Positions 52,654 to 61,557 are shown, numbered from the stretch's first letter. The stretch is 64,000 bases of DNA from Kribbella pratensis (GCF_004365355.1 NZ_SODP01000004.1:590266-654265); one strand, 5' to 3'. Numbers and translations are program-made. The notes: generated from the sequence alone by a model not told the origin.

Positions 52654-53592
52654 ATGGCCGCCTCCGCTCCGGCCCCAGTGGTCGGGACCGGTTCCCGTCC
52701 GGCCTCCGGCGCGATGATCTGGACCGCGCTCACGGTCGTGTACATCGTCTGGGGTTCGACGTACCTGGCGATCCGGGTGGTCGTGGACGCCGACATCCCG
52801 CCGATGCTGGGGATGGCGACGCGCTTCCTGACCGCGGCGGTACTGCTGGCGGCAGGCCTGGCCGTGAAGTCCGGGTGGAAGCGGCTGCGGATCACGCGCC
52901 AGGAGGCGGTCGGCGCGGCCACGGTCGGCGTACTGCTGCTTGCCTTTGGCAACGGTGCGGTGGCGATCGCGGAGCAGACCGTCCCGTCCGGGTTGGCGGC
53001 GCTGCTCGTCGCGGCGATCCCGTTGTGGCTGATGTTGCTGCGGGTGGGTGGCGGCGAGCGGCCGCGCGCGATGACGTGGATCGGTGTACTGATCGGGTTC
53101 GGCGGCGCGGCATTGCTGGCGTTGTCAGGTGGCAACACCAGCGCGAAGCCGTTGTCGGTCGCGATCCTCATGGTCGGCACGATCTGCTGGGCGATCGGTT
53201 CGCGGTTCGCACCGCGGCTCGGCCTGCCGCGGGATCCGCTGGTGACCGCGCTCTACGAGATGGTCTTCGGCGGTACGGCGATGGTGCTGCTCGGCGTACT
53301 GCGAGGCGAGCCCGGGCGGTTGCACCTCGACCGCGTGGACGGGTCGGGGTGGATCGCGCTGGGGTACCTGGTCGTGTTCGGCTCGCTGCTCGCGTACACG
53401 GCGTACTCGTATCTGCTGGCGAACGCGCCGATCTCGCTGGTCGGGACGTACGCGTACGTCAACCCGGCGGTGGCTGTGTTCCTGGGATGGCTGATCCTCA
53501 GCGAGAGCCTGACGTGGCAGATCCTGCTCGGCGGCGCGGTGATCATCGTCGGCGTCGCCCTCGTGGTCACGTCGGAGCGCCGGCGGAAGTGA
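52654..53592 (+). CDS. EamA family (DMT) transporter
   Basis: This 312-aa protein starts at ATG 52654 with GAGGAG 6 nt upstream (ATG 52624 is less likely). Ten TM segments in two EamA domains: VYIVWGSTYLAIRVVVD, ALLVAAIPLWLMLLRV, NPAVAVFLGWLILSESLT. A metabolite exporter of unknown substrate. The stop codon lies in a 26-bp tandem repeat. Confidence 0.9.
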   Translation: MAASAPAPVVGTGSRPASGAMIWTALTVVYIVWGSTYLAIRVVVDADIPPMLGMATRFLTAAVLLAAGLAVKSGWKRLRITRQEAVGAATVGVLLLAFGNGAVAIAEQTVPSGLAALLVAAIPLWLMLLRVGGGERPRAMTWIGVLIGFGGAALLALSGGNTSAKPLSVAILMVGTICWAIGSRFAPRLGLPRDPLVTALYEMVFGGTAMVLLGVLRGEPGRLHLDRVDGSGWIALGYLVVFGSLLAYTAYSYLLANAPISLVGTYAYVNPAVAVFLGWLILSESLTWQILLGGAVIIVGVALVVTSERRRK

Positions 53593-53638
53593 CGTAGTAC
53601 GACCCCGGTACGAAGTGACGTAGTACAGAGCCGGATAC
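53586..53638. repeat. 26-bp tandem direct repeat at the EamA stop codon
   Basis: GAAGTGACGTAGTAC occurs at 53586-53600 and 53612-53626, followed in each copy by a related CCGG(T/A)(T)AC tail. The first copy includes the TGA stop. Confidence 0.7.
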
Positions 53639-53644
53639 AAGGAA

Positions 53645-53673
53645 AGACCCGGGCCCACGAGGGACCCGGGTCT
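53645..53673. terminator. Terminator hairpin after the EamA gene
   Basis: AGACCCGGG (53645-53653) and CCCGGGTCT (53665-53673) form a perfect 9-bp stem with an 11-nt loop. Confidence 0.75.
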
Positions 53674-54106
53674 CCCACCGCTGCCGATGCGCGCGGCAGC
53701 GGGTCTGACGCCGGTCGCACCGTGCCCCGAAAAAACACGGCACGAAACTCGGCAATGGTTCCAACGATATTCCGGCAGATCGTGCTATTGCCAATTCGGC
53801 GACCACCGAGCCCACCGAAACAATGTCCCGATTCACCGGGCATCCGTCACCCGCGCTGACTCAACGACGCACCACGGGCTCGGTTACGGGTGCTTCTGTT
53901 TCAACTTCCACTCGCTCTTCCGACCGTGCCGTTGCTGGTAAGTTGCCTGGTCAGCACGGGATTGATTGCTTTGTCAGGAAACTCATCACCGTCGACCTAT
54001 GTGCCCGCCTGCGGCGAAAAAGTTGACGAAAAAGTTTGTAACCGGTGCTGCCAGGTGTCGTTAGCACTAAGACGAATCCGTCAAACCCGAAAGGAAACCT
54101 GGCATA
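53674..54106. other. Lower-GC upstream region of the secreted repeat protein
   Basis: This 433-bp stretch is clearly less GC-rich than its surroundings and contains TTGACG at 54023-54028 as a possible -35 box. No ORF with a ribosome site is supported. It probably holds promoter and leader sequences for the gene at 54107. Confidence 0.5.
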
Positions 54107-54700
54107 ATGCAGGTAACTCGCAAGATCGTCGCAGCTGCGGCAGTGGCGACCGTCGCCACCCTGGGCCTGGCCACCATGGTGAGCGCCAACGTTCTGGACG
54201 ACGCGCAGAAGAAGGCTCAGGACACCGGCCTGGCCGACGCGGCATCGGCGGCCAGCAAGGGCTACGACATGGGCCACGCTCGCTGGTGGGGCGTCAAGAA
54301 GGACGGCTCCCTGGTCGCGATCGACCGCAACGACCTCGGTGCGGTCCAGGCCTGCCACAACTTCGGTGCCGGCACCGGCATCGGCGGCACCGTGCCGGCC
54401 GAGGACATCACCGGCATCGTTGGCTGGGGCAACGACGGCAACAGCATCACCGCCGTCAAGACCTGCGAGCAGAGCAACGAGCAGAACCGCAAGTGGTACA
54501 AGGCTGACGGCAACGGCGTTGTCTCGGTGAGCGACAACAAGGTCGGTCCGTGGCAGGTCTGCCACAACGAGATCGACGCCACGGGCATCGGCGGCACCGT
54601 GCCGCTGACGAACCCGACCGGCATCCTCGGCCTGGACAACGACGGCAACTCCGTCGACTCGCTCAAGACCTGCGAGCAGAGCAACGAGCAGAACAACTGA
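54107..54700 (+). CDS. Secreted protein of two cysteine-bracketed repeats
   Basis: This 197-aa protein has an AAAGGAAA ribosome site and a signal peptide ending near VSA (about residue 27). Two 60-residue repeats follow, at about 68-127 and 137-196. Each holds C-x36-C (C83-C120 and C152-C189), with CHN at the first Cys, GIGGTVP, a hydrophobic TGI(V/L)G block and NDGNS before TCEQSNEQN. The 69-residue offset is exact at both cysteines. It resembles rodlin/chaplin surface proteins in having short Cys-bounded hydrophobic segments, but no clear family match is claimed. A strong terminator follows. Confidence 0.8.
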   Translation: MQVTRKIVAAAAVATVATLGLATMVSANVLDDAQKKAQDTGLADAASAASKGYDMGHARWWGVKKDGSLVAIDRNDLGAVQACHNFGAGTGIGGTVPAEDITGIVGWGNDGNSITAVKTCEQSNEQNRKWYKADGNGVVSVSDNKVGPWQVCHNEIDATGIGGTVPLTNPTGILGLDNDGNSVDSLKTCEQSNEQNN

Positions 54701-54777
54701 CCCTCCCTGGTCAGTGATGCAGGACCCGAACCAGCCACCTCGGTGGGTTGACTGATTCGGAGCAACACGCAACAACC

Positions 54778-54825
54778 GCGGCGCCGGGAGCAAGCCTCAC
54801 TCCTCCCGGCGCCGCTCTTTTGTTT
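54778..54825 (+). terminator. Intrinsic terminator with U tract
   Basis: GCGGCGCCGGGAG (54778-54790) pairs perfectly with CTCCCGGCGCCGC (54803-54815), followed by TCTTTTGTTT. The clearest Rho-independent terminator in the window. Confidence 0.93.
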
Positions 54826-55052
54826 CACCAAGCCGCGCCGTGAGTCGAGTCGTGGGGATCGGGCGAGCCGACGTCCCTCCCCCCGCCCTATCGCCGGACC
54901 TTCCCCACAGATCACTCACCAAGCCGCGCCGTGAGCCCGAGTCGTGGGGATCGGGCGAGCCGACGTCCCTCCCCCCGCCCTATCGCCGGACCTTCCCCAC
55001 AGATCGCTCACCAAGCCGCGCCGTGAGCCCAAGTCGTGGGATTGGGCGAGCC
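54826..55052. repeat. 91-92 bp tandem direct repeats, two full units and a partial
   Basis: Units begin with CACCAAGCCGCGCCGTGAG at 54826, 54917 and 55009. The first two are nearly identical; the third diverges after about 44 bp. The period is not a multiple of three, so the repeats are not coding. Confidence 0.85.
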
Positions 55053-55190
55053 GTGGCGACCTCGTTCACGACTCGGCGCGGCGGACACCCGCCAAACGCC
55101 ACGAGTCGGCGGCAGAGCGGACGGACTGGGGCGGGAGCCGGATCGGCCCGGCGAACCCCAGCTCCCCGAGCGGCTCCGGTTGGCGAACGT

Positions 55191-55270
55191 CTCAGGGGTT
55201 AACCCCTGGCCTTGCCGGTTCACACGCTTCATACAGGCCGCTAACCGGCAAGTGGACGGGTTAACCCCTC
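55191..55270. repeat. Nested palindromic element, divergent copy
   Basis: Outer arms AGGGGTTAACCC (55194-55205) and GGGTTAACCCCT (55258-55269), inner arms CTTGCCGGTT (55211-55220) and AACCGGCAAG (55243-55252), all perfect. Same two-stem layout and length class as 18053-18145 and 62230-62318, but with changed arm sequences. Confidence 0.75.
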
Positions 55271-55500
55271 CCGTGCCGGGCGACGCAGCTTGGTGGCCAG
55301 CGGTGGCTCGGACGTGTGCGCCGGTTCGTCAGCTCCGTCAGCTTCCCGTCCTGCGCGAGCTTGACGATCGCGGCGGTGCAGCACGAGTCGATCGATCACC
55401 ACGGTCGCGGCCCACCACGAAGCAGTTCTACGCGCGGCAGCGCGCTGGTACGGCGGTAGCCGGAAAGGATTCGCTGACGATGAGTCGGAGGGTGGGTCGC

Positions 55501-55677
55501 AGCCGCGCGTAACGCCGCGCGGGCCGACCGCACCCGGGCGAGCTGGCCGGGTGGGTGGGAGCCGCGCGTAAGACCGTGCGGGCCGACCGCACCCGGGCGA
55601 GCTGGCCGGCTGGGCGGGAGCCGCGCGTAACACCACGCGCGCCGACCGCACCCGGGCGAGCTGTCCGTAGTACCTAT
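55501..55677. repeat. 59-bp tandem direct repeats, three units
   Basis: AGCCGCGCGTAA recurs at 55501, 55560 and 55619, each followed by GGCCGACCGCACCCGGGCGA-like sequence. The copies differ at several positions. Non-coding (59 is not a multiple of three). Confidence 0.88.
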
Positions 55678-55697
55678 CGCCCGGGTGACCGCAGTAC

Positions 55698-56405
55698 CTA
55701 GAGGTGGCGGAGGTCTACGCAGGAGCCGTTGGGGAGGTTTCGGGTGAGGAGGGACCAGATGCCGGTGGCGGCTGCTTCTGGGGTGGTGAGGGAGCCGGAG
55801 CGCTTTAGCTCGTGGAAGCGGGACACGGATGGGAAGTCCGCCTCGGCTGTGGCGCGGATCTCGGACTGCATGGCGGTGTCGACCACGCCGGGAGCCACGG
55901 CGATGACGTAGGAGTTGGCGGGTTGCTCTTGGCCGACCGTGCGGACCCAGTGCTCTACGGCCGCCTTCCCCGCGTTGTAAGAGGACCAACCGGCGTACGC
56001 CGTCTTGGCAGCTCCGGAGGAGAGCAGGATCAGGTGGCGTTCGCACGTGAGGTGAGCGGACGCGCGGAGGAACGCGGCGCCGAGCACCTGCGGAGCGGCC
56101 GAGTTGAGCAGGACCGCACGGGTGTACGAGGACGGATCAGCAGAGGCCGCGGGGCCGATCGGGCTGATGGTGCCGGCGTTGTGGATGAAGATCGCGTGGT
56201 CGCCGTCGTACTCGGCCAGTTCCTTCGTGAAGTGCGCTTCGACAACGGCCCAGCCGGCGGGGTCCGAGAGGTCGGCCCGCAGGTGGTTCGGCGTACCGCC
56301 CCGGCGGGAGATGTCGATGACGCGGGCGTCCGGGATCGGCACCGCCGCGGCGAGGGCGGCGCCGATCCCGGCCGATGCGCCGGAGATCCAGACGAGCGCG
56401 CTCAC
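55698..56405 (-). CDS. Short-chain dehydrogenase/reductase
   Basis: This 235-aa protein starts at GTG 56405, overlapping the aminotransferase stop (GTGA). The NAD motif is [16 protein letters not shown] is the NNAG-type motif, Ser in ILLSSGAA and YNAGK complete the active site. It resembles sepiapterin-reductase-like SDRs. Coupling to the aminotransferase suggests a shared keto or amino acid pathway. Confidence 0.88.
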   Translation of the reverse strand: MSALVWISGASAGIGAALAAAVPIPDARVIDISRRGGTPNHLRADLSDPAGWAVVEAHFTKELAEYDGDHAIFIHNAGTISPIGPAASADPSSYTRAVLLNSAAPQVLGAAFLRASAHLTCERHLILLSSGAAKTAYAGWSSYNAGKAAVEHWVRTVGQEQPANSYVIAVAPGVVDTAMQSEIRATAEADFPSVSRFHELKRSGSLTTPEAAATGIWSLLTRNLPNGSCVDLRHL

Positions 56406-57481
56406 TGGCGCCAAGCGCGGGCGACGCCGAGGAAGAGGTCGTTGGCTTCGGACTCGCCGATGGTGACGCGGACGCCGTCGCCGGGGAACGGGCGGACCGA
56501 GACGCCCTCGGCCTGCACAGCTTCGGCGAACTTGACGGTGTCCTCGCCCAGGTCGAGCCAGACGAAGTTCGTCTCCGACTCCGGCACGTCCCAGCCGGCG
56601 GCACGCAGCTCATCGACAACGCGGGTCCGCTCGGCGACCAGCGCGTCGACCCGCTCGAGGAGCTCCTCCTCGACAGCCAGGGACGCGATCGCCGCGGACT
56701 GTGCGACGTAGCTGACTCCGAACGGCAGCGCGCACTTGCGGATCGCGGCGACCACCGGCGGGTGGCCGATCGCGTACCCGACGCGGAAGCCGGCCAGACC
56801 GTACGCCTTCGAGAACGTCCGCATCACGACCACGTTCGGCCGGTCGCGGTACACCTCGACGCCGTCAACAACGTCGGTCTCGCGGACGAACTCGCGGTAC
56901 GCCTCGTCCAGGACGACGAGCACGTTCGACGGTACGACGTCCAGGAACGCGAGCAGCTCGTCCCGGCGTACGACGGGGCCGGTCGGGTTGTTCGGCGTAC
57001 AGACCAGCACGACCTTGGTGCGGTCGGTGATCGCGGCCTCCATCGCCTTGAAGTCGTGGCGGGCGTCGGCGGTCAGCGGCACCTGGACCGACGTGGCGCC
57101 GGTCAGCTGAACAGCGATCGGGTACGCCTCGAACGAGCGCCAGGCGTAGACGACCTCGTCACCCTCCGAGACCGTGGCCTGCAGCAGGTGGTACAGCAAT
57201 GCGACCGATCCGGTCCCGACCGCGAGATCGCTGACCGGTACGCCGAACCGGGCCGAGAGCGCGTCGAGCAGCTCGACACAGCCCATGTCCGGGTAGCGGT
57301 TCATCTGGGCCGCAGCCTCGGTCGCGGCGGCGAGCACGCCCGGGAGCGGCGGGTACGGGTTCTCGTTGCTGGACAACTTGTACGTCGGCCGGCCGTCGGT
57401 GCGCGCCGGCGGACGGCCCGGCTTGTAAGCCGCGACGTCGTCCAGGCAGGCGCGAAAGCGAACCTCGTTGTCAGGGGTCAT
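56402..57481 (-). CDS. Histidinol-phosphate/aromatic aminotransferase
   Basis: This 359-aa class I/II PLP aminotransferase has [15 protein letters not shown], the PLP Lys in [20 protein letters not shown], and the C-terminal substrate Arg in [16 protein letters not shown]. It fits HisC or the closely related phenylalanine aminotransferase Pat; since it is not in a his operon, Pat is a real alternative. It is divergent from the DDAH-like gene. Confidence 0.88.
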   Translation of the reverse strand: MTPDNEVRFRACLDDVAAYKPGRPPARTDGRPTYKLSSNENPYPPLPGVLAAATEAAAQMNRYPDMGCVELLDALSARFGVPVSDLAVGTGSVALLYHLLQATVSEGDEVVYAWRSFEAYPIAVQLTGATSVQVPLTADARHDFKAMEAAITDRTKVVLVCTPNNPTGPVVRRDELLAFLDVVPSNVLVVLDEAYREFVRETDVVDGVEVYRDRPNVVVMRTFSKAYGLAGFRVGYAIGHPPVVAAIRKCALPFGVSYVAQSAAIASLAVEEELLERVDALVAERTRVVDELRAAGWDVPESETNFVWLDLGEDTVKFAEAVQAEGVSVRPFPGDGVRVTIGESEANDLFLGVARAWRQ

Positions 57482-57577
57482 GCCCGCAGGTTAGTCCTTA
57501 CCTCACGCCGGAACCACCCTCCTTCGAGCGACCTCGCGCACACCGTTTGACTCCGGGTACGTCGAGCCTCAAACTGA

Positions 57578-57596
57578 CTGATTGTCGGACAATCAG
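57578..57596. promoter_or_regulatory. Perfect 9+1+9 palindrome upstream of the DDAH-like gene
   Basis: CTGATTGTC-G-GACAATCAG (57578-57596) lies 41 bp before the start. TTGTC-n-GACAA is typical of AsnC/Lrp or GntR operators in actinobacteria. No such regulator is adjacent. Confidence 0.65.
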
Positions 57597-57637
57597 GAGA
57601 TCTGACACTGGATCTCATCGGGTCAGGGAGGGTGTTC

Positions 57638-58510
57638 ATGGGGCAGCCACTGGGGTGGGGTCGTCGCTATCTGATGGTCCGGCCGGACCACTTCCGGATC
57701 GACTACGTGATCAACCCGTACATGTCGACCCAGGACCAGCCGGACCCGGCGCTGACGCTCAAGCAGTGGGACTCCCTGCGGCAGGCGATCGTGGACGCCG
57801 GCGGCGAGGTCGAAGTACTGGCGCAGCGCCAGGACTCCCCCGACATGGTGTACGCGATGAACCTCGGGCTGGCGGCCGCGGACGGGCGCGCGATGCTCTC
57901 GCACATGCGGTTCGAGCCGCGCCGCAAGGAGTCGCTGACCGCGGCCGAGTGGTTCACGGGGCACGGTTTCCAGCTGGACCGGACCGGCGGTGAAGGCGTC
58001 GGACCGCACTTCGAGTCCGGGGATGCGTTCGTGTTCGGCGACAGCCTGGTCGTCGGGTACGGTCCGCGCACCGAGGCCGACGCACTCAAGCACCTCGCGA
58101 CCGGGTGGAACATCCGCGTCCGTGGGCTGCGGATCGCGCACGAGGGCATGTACCACCTGGACCTGCCGTTCTGCCCGGTGGACAGCACCCACGCGATGGT
58201 CTACCCGCCGGCGTTCGACACCGCCAGCCAGGCCGAACTAGCCGCCATCGTTCCCGACCCGATCGTGCTGACCGACGACGAGGCCTTCGCGTTCACCGCG
58301 AACTCCATCGTCGTGAACGAGACGATCATCATGCCCGCCTGCTCCCCACGCCTTCGCGCAATCTTCACCGACTTGGGCCTACGAGTAGTCGTCCTGGACC
58401 TCTCCGAGTTCCACAAGGGCGGCGGCTCGGCCCGCTGCCTGACCAACCCCCTGGACTTCCCCCTGGCCGACATCACCACCCCCGGCGGCGAACTACTCCT
58501 ACCAGCCTGA
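57638..58510 (+). CDS. Dimethylargininase-like (DDAH) amidinotransferase-family enzyme
   Basis: This 290-aa protein starts at ATG 57638 with AGGGAGG upstream. Catalytic Cys267 lies in GGGSARCLTNPL, His173 in EGMYHLDLPFCPV and Glu126 in HFESGDAF. The family hydrolyses dimethylarginine or arginine to citrulline, or is an ornithine-type amidinohydrolase. The upstream TTGTC dyad suggests amino-acid-responsive control. It overlaps the convergent phosphotransferase by 12 nt. Confidence 0.88.
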   Translation: MGQPLGWGRRYLMVRPDHFRIDYVINPYMSTQDQPDPALTLKQWDSLRQAIVDAGGEVEVLAQRQDSPDMVYAMNLGLAAADGRAMLSHMRFEPRRKESLTAAEWFTGHGFQLDRTGGEGVGPHFESGDAFVFGDSLVVGYGPRTEADALKHLATGWNIRVRGLRIAHEGMYHLDLPFCPVDSTHAMVYPPAFDTASQAELAAIVPDPIVLTDDEAFAFTANSIVVNETIIMPACSPRLRAIFTDLGLRVVVLDLSEFHKGGGSARCLTNPLDFPLADITTPGGELLLPA

Positions 58511-59179
58511 GCGCGCGTCAGCAGCCGCCAGCCCAGCACGCATCGACTCCCGGACCGCCGGCTCCCAGGCGCCCGTGTTGGCGAGCGGGATCTCGGTCAT
58601 GAACCGCCGCTCGGCCTCCGGGATCCGAGCGACGACGAGATCCGGGTCAGAGACGACGGTCGCGTAAATCGTCGGACCATCGGCGGAGAACAGGTCTGCG
58701 ATGACCAGTCGTCCGTCGGCGGTCCGCATGACGTTGTCCGGATTGTCGTCCAGCGGTCCACACCAGGGCAGCTCTGCCTGGGCGCGCTCGTGAACGCGGT
58801 GCACCACGTCGACGAGATCGGCGACTTCCGGTGCTCGTGCAGCAATCGCGTCGTGGAACGCCGCGGCTTCGGCTTCAGGAACCGGCTGGAGTGGCTCCAT
58901 CAGTTGGAGGTCGCCGCCGCCGGTCAGGCGGTGGTGGGCGAACAGTTGTGGGACCTGGCCGGTGTACGACGCCTCGCGGTAGAACGCGGCGACGTACGGA
59001 CCGGCCGGGTCGAACGGGCTGATGCGCGCGACCGCCGTACCGTCCGGGGACAGGAGTGCTGTCGCCCAGTCGCCGACACCGCAGTGGGTCCACCCCGCCG
59101 CGAGAAGCCCCCCTTCTACTTGCCGGTGGTCCAGATCAGGTCGAGGGTGGCTGGGTCCCAGCCATAGCCTTGGATCCAT
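58499..59179 (-). CDS. Phosphotransferase-like protein; start uncertain
   Basis: The conserved part reads GGLLAAGWTHCGVGDWATALLSPDGTAVARISPFDP, then ELPWCGPLDDNPDNVMRTADGRLVIADLF, where DDNPDN and DLF stand for the catalytic and metal loops of aminoglycoside-phosphotransferase-like kinases. The frame begins inside the upstream PEGA gene. The nearest in-frame ATG is 59179 (64 nt overlap); rare CTG near 59135 would fit the domain better. Stop 58499. Function and substrate unknown. Confidence 0.7.
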   Translation of the reverse strand: MDPRLWLGPSHPRPDLDHRQVEGGLLAAGWTHCGVGDWATALLSPDGTAVARISPFDPAGPYVAAFYREASYTGQVPQLFAHHRLTGGGDLQLMEPLQPVPEAEAAAFHDAIAARAPEVADLVDVVHRVHERAQAELPWCGPLDDNPDNVMRTADGRLVIADLFSADGPTIYATVVSDPDLVVARIPEAERRFMTEIPLANTGAWEPAVRESMRAGLAAADARSGW

Positions 59180-59739
59180 TGGTCGGCTTTTTCTCTGCCT
59201 TGGGGACCGTAGATCTCGATGACGACCGAGATCGCCTCCGGGTTGGTCGGGTCGGTCTTGGACTTGGTGTAGGTGGCCTCGAAGCCGTCGCCGACGTACG
59301 GCAGCTGGCTGAGGATCGGGTACTTCTGCTTGAGCCTGGCCTGGGTCTCGTCGTACCGCCGACCCGCCTCGGCCTCGAGCTTCAGTTCCTCTCCGGGATT
59401 GTTCTTGGCCCATTCGCGACCCTCGGCGCTGTTGGCATAGAGGTACATCTTGACGGCCTGCCGATCGCCCTCGGCGGTGAACGTCATCGTGTAGCCCTCG
59501 AAGCCCCGGCGCTGACCCTCGAGCGTGTGCTGGCCGGCCTTCACCTTGATCTCACCGTTCGCGGGGATCTCGTGGCCGTCCAGCTTCAGCGTCAGGTCGT
59601 TCGGGATGGACTCCACGGTCAGGCTGGTCTGCGAGCCGCCGCGGAACAGCAGGATGCCGCCGACCAGCACGACGACGACCGCCAGCGCGACCACGCCGAT
59701 AAACAACGGCCGCCGGTTCTCCTCCAGCATCAGCTGCAC
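59116..59739 (-). CDS. Membrane-anchored PEGA-like protein
   Basis: This 207-aa protein starts at GTG 59739 (ATG 59730 possible). It has an N-terminal TM (LFIGVVALAVVVVLVGGILLF), a PEGA-like beta domain (SLTVESIPNDLTLKLDGHEIPANGEIKVKAGQHTLEGQRRGFEGY), and a charged C-terminal region. The outside domain likely binds wall carbohydrate. It follows the wall-hydrolase gene after 12 bp and is coexpressed with it. Confidence 0.82.
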   Translation of the reverse strand: MQLMLEENRRPLFIGVVALAVVVVLVGGILLFRGGSQTSLTVESIPNDLTLKLDGHEIPANGEIKVKAGQHTLEGQRRGFEGYTMTFTAEGDRQAVKMYLYANSAEGREWAKNNPGEELKLEAEAGRRYDETQARLKQKYPILSQLPYVGDGFEATYTKSKTDPTNPEAISVVIEIYGPQGREKADQWIQGYGWDPATLDLIWTTGK

Positions 59740-59751
59740 CCGTTCCTTTCC

Positions 59752-61374
59752 TCAGCTCTTCGGTACCGGCGCGCTCTTCAGCCGGTAGACAGTGAACTGC
59801 CCACCGACGCCGTACAGGTGACCGGCCTCCGGCACGTGATCGTGCAGCGAGCCGGACGCCGAGTTGTACCCGCCGCCGTCCTTGCCCCACGGACCGACGT
59901 ACAGGTACGTGTGGCCGGGACCGTTCAGGATGTCACCCGGCTTCATCCCGCCCGGTGGCTCACCGTGCCACCAGTCGTACTTCCCCGAGGACTCCAGGTA
60001 GGTGCGCTGCACATCGGTGCCTACATTCGGGTACTTCGGGTCGGCGCCGCTCATGTGCATCACCGTCGCGACGAACCGGCCACAGTCACTGTACGGATCC
60101 TCGCCGCTGCCGCCGTCGTTGTACTTCGCCATCGCCTCGACGAACTCCGGCTTCGCGATGCTCGCGGCGACGCCGTCGTGACCGCTCTCCGGCCAGGCCA
60201 GGTTCTTCGCGACCGCGGCGATGTTGCCGCTGCCGGCGCCGCACCCGCTGGGGTCGTCGCCGCCGCCCTTGCCGGCGGCCGGAGCCGATCCGCCGAAGGT
60301 GTTCAGCACGTGCTCGGCGTTCGCCTTGCGCTCGGCGTACCGCGGGTTGTTCGGGTTCTCGTATCCTGCGAACCGCTCGAACTGGCCGCCGAACGCGACC
60401 GCGGCAGCGTCGACGCTGGTGGCGGCCTTGACCGCGTCACCGGCGGCCTTCTCCGACAGCGGCGGCTTGCCGAGGAGCTGTTTGTGCAGGAACTCCAGCT
60501 GGTAGGCCAGCGAGCCGATGACGTCGTCGCCGACCCCGGCATCGCGGGACGGGTTGATCATCTTGGACGCCGGCGTCCACTGGACGATGCCCCAGCCGCC
60601 CGAGTACCCGAGCACGTCCGCGGGCTTGGTCACCGTCCCGGGCGCCGTGCCCTGCTTGCGGCCGGGCTCGACGCTGGACTCGCTGATCATGTTGCCGACG
60701 ATGCCGGCGGCCTGCTCCTTGGTGTATCCGTTCTGGACGAAGAAGTTGAACGCCTTCTGCTGGTTGTTCGCTCCGCTGAGGTCGCCGTTGAGGCAGGAGC
60801 AGCCGCTGTCGCCGGAGTCGGAGGTGTCGAGCTCGAACGGGTTCTTGTCCGGCTTCTGGGTCTCCCAATCCGCGGGATCGTCTTTCTTCTCGGCCTTGTT
60901 GACCCACATCTCCCAGTGGATGTGCGGGCCGACCAGCCCGGGCGCGACCTCGTCGCCGGTGCCGGAGGTGCCGATCACGTCGCCGCGCTTGACGTCGGCG
61001 TTCAGCGCCACGCTGATGGTCTTGAGGTACTTCGTCCGCGTCTCGACGTCCTCGCGCCGGATCCGGACCTCGCCGCCGTCGGCCTTGACGACCTTGCCGT
61101 CCTGCGAGGCGTAGACCTTGCTGCCCTCGTCGACCTTGAAGTCGTATCCCTGGTGCGGAGCGACGGACAGCGGGTCGGTCCAGTCGACGTCGATCTTCTG
61201 CGAGTCGGTCGGGTACGCGAACAGGCTCTGTTCCGTGGCCTGCTGAGCGCATTGCGCCTCGGCCGTGTCCATCCCGCCCAGGACACCGAGCAGCATCAGC
61301 AGGACGATCAGCAGCGGGAGCAGCAGGATCAGCCCGATCGCGCCGAGGATCGGCAGCACTTTGCTGTCTCCCAC
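59752..61374 (-). CDS. Three-domain membrane-anchored cell-wall hydrolase (M23, lysozyme-like, CHAP-like)
   Basis: This 540-aa protein is read from GTG 61374, 6 nt after AGGAG. An N-terminal TM is followed by an M23/LytM domain with zinc ligands H74-x3-D78 (APHQGYDF) and H151-x-H153 (GPHIHWEMW); the usual AHL histidine appears as a KYL. Next is a phage-tail-lysozyme-like domain (NGYTKEQAAGIVGNMISESSVEP, GWGIVQWTPAS), and a C-terminal CHAP/NlpC-like domain with DCGRFVATVMHMSG and GHTYLYVG. Such triple hydrolases occur in actinobacterial conjugation or secretion loci, but no conjugation genes are seen here. The PEGA gene follows in the same operon. Confidence 0.85.
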   Translation of the reverse strand: MGDSKVLPILGAIGLILLLPLLIVLLMLLGVLGGMDTAEAQCAQQATEQSLFAYPTDSQKIDVDWTDPLSVAPHQGYDFKVDEGSKVYASQDGKVVKADGGEVRIRREDVETRTKYLKTISVALNADVKRGDVIGTSGTGDEVAPGLVGPHIHWEMWVNKAEKKDDPADWETQKPDKNPFELDTSDSGDSGCSCLNGDLSGANNQQKAFNFFVQNGYTKEQAAGIVGNMISESSVEPGRKQGTAPGTVTKPADVLGYSGGWGIVQWTPASKMINPSRDAGVGDDVIGSLAYQLEFLHKQLLGKPPLSEKAAGDAVKAATSVDAAAVAFGGQFERFAGYENPNNPRYAERKANAEHVLNTFGGSAPAAGKGGGDDPSGCGAGSGNIAAVAKNLAWPESGHDGVAASIAKPEFVEAMAKYNDGGSGEDPYSDCGRFVATVMHMSGADPKYPNVGTDVQRTYLESSGKYDWWHGEPPGGMKPGDILNGPGHTYLYVGPWGKDGGGYNSASGSLHDHVPEAGHLYGVGGQFTVYRLKSAPVPKS

Positions 61375-61557
61375 GTTGTGCTCCTCGCTCACTCGAGTGG
61401 ACTCCCGCGCCGGTCCGCGAAGAGGGGCGGCCACTGGGGGAAATGCTGCCCGAAAACCGGGTCATCGTGTCGGAAGTTATCCACAGGCCGGCGGCTGGGG
61501 TGGTCCGCGAACCGGGTCGCGCGCGACAACGGACCGGGTCTGGACGAGAATCACACC

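Noticed and set aside
54826-55677. Possible CRISPR array or coding repeats
   Set aside because: Units abut without spacers, periods are 59 and 91-92 bp with few copies, and no cas gene is near; none is a multiple of three.
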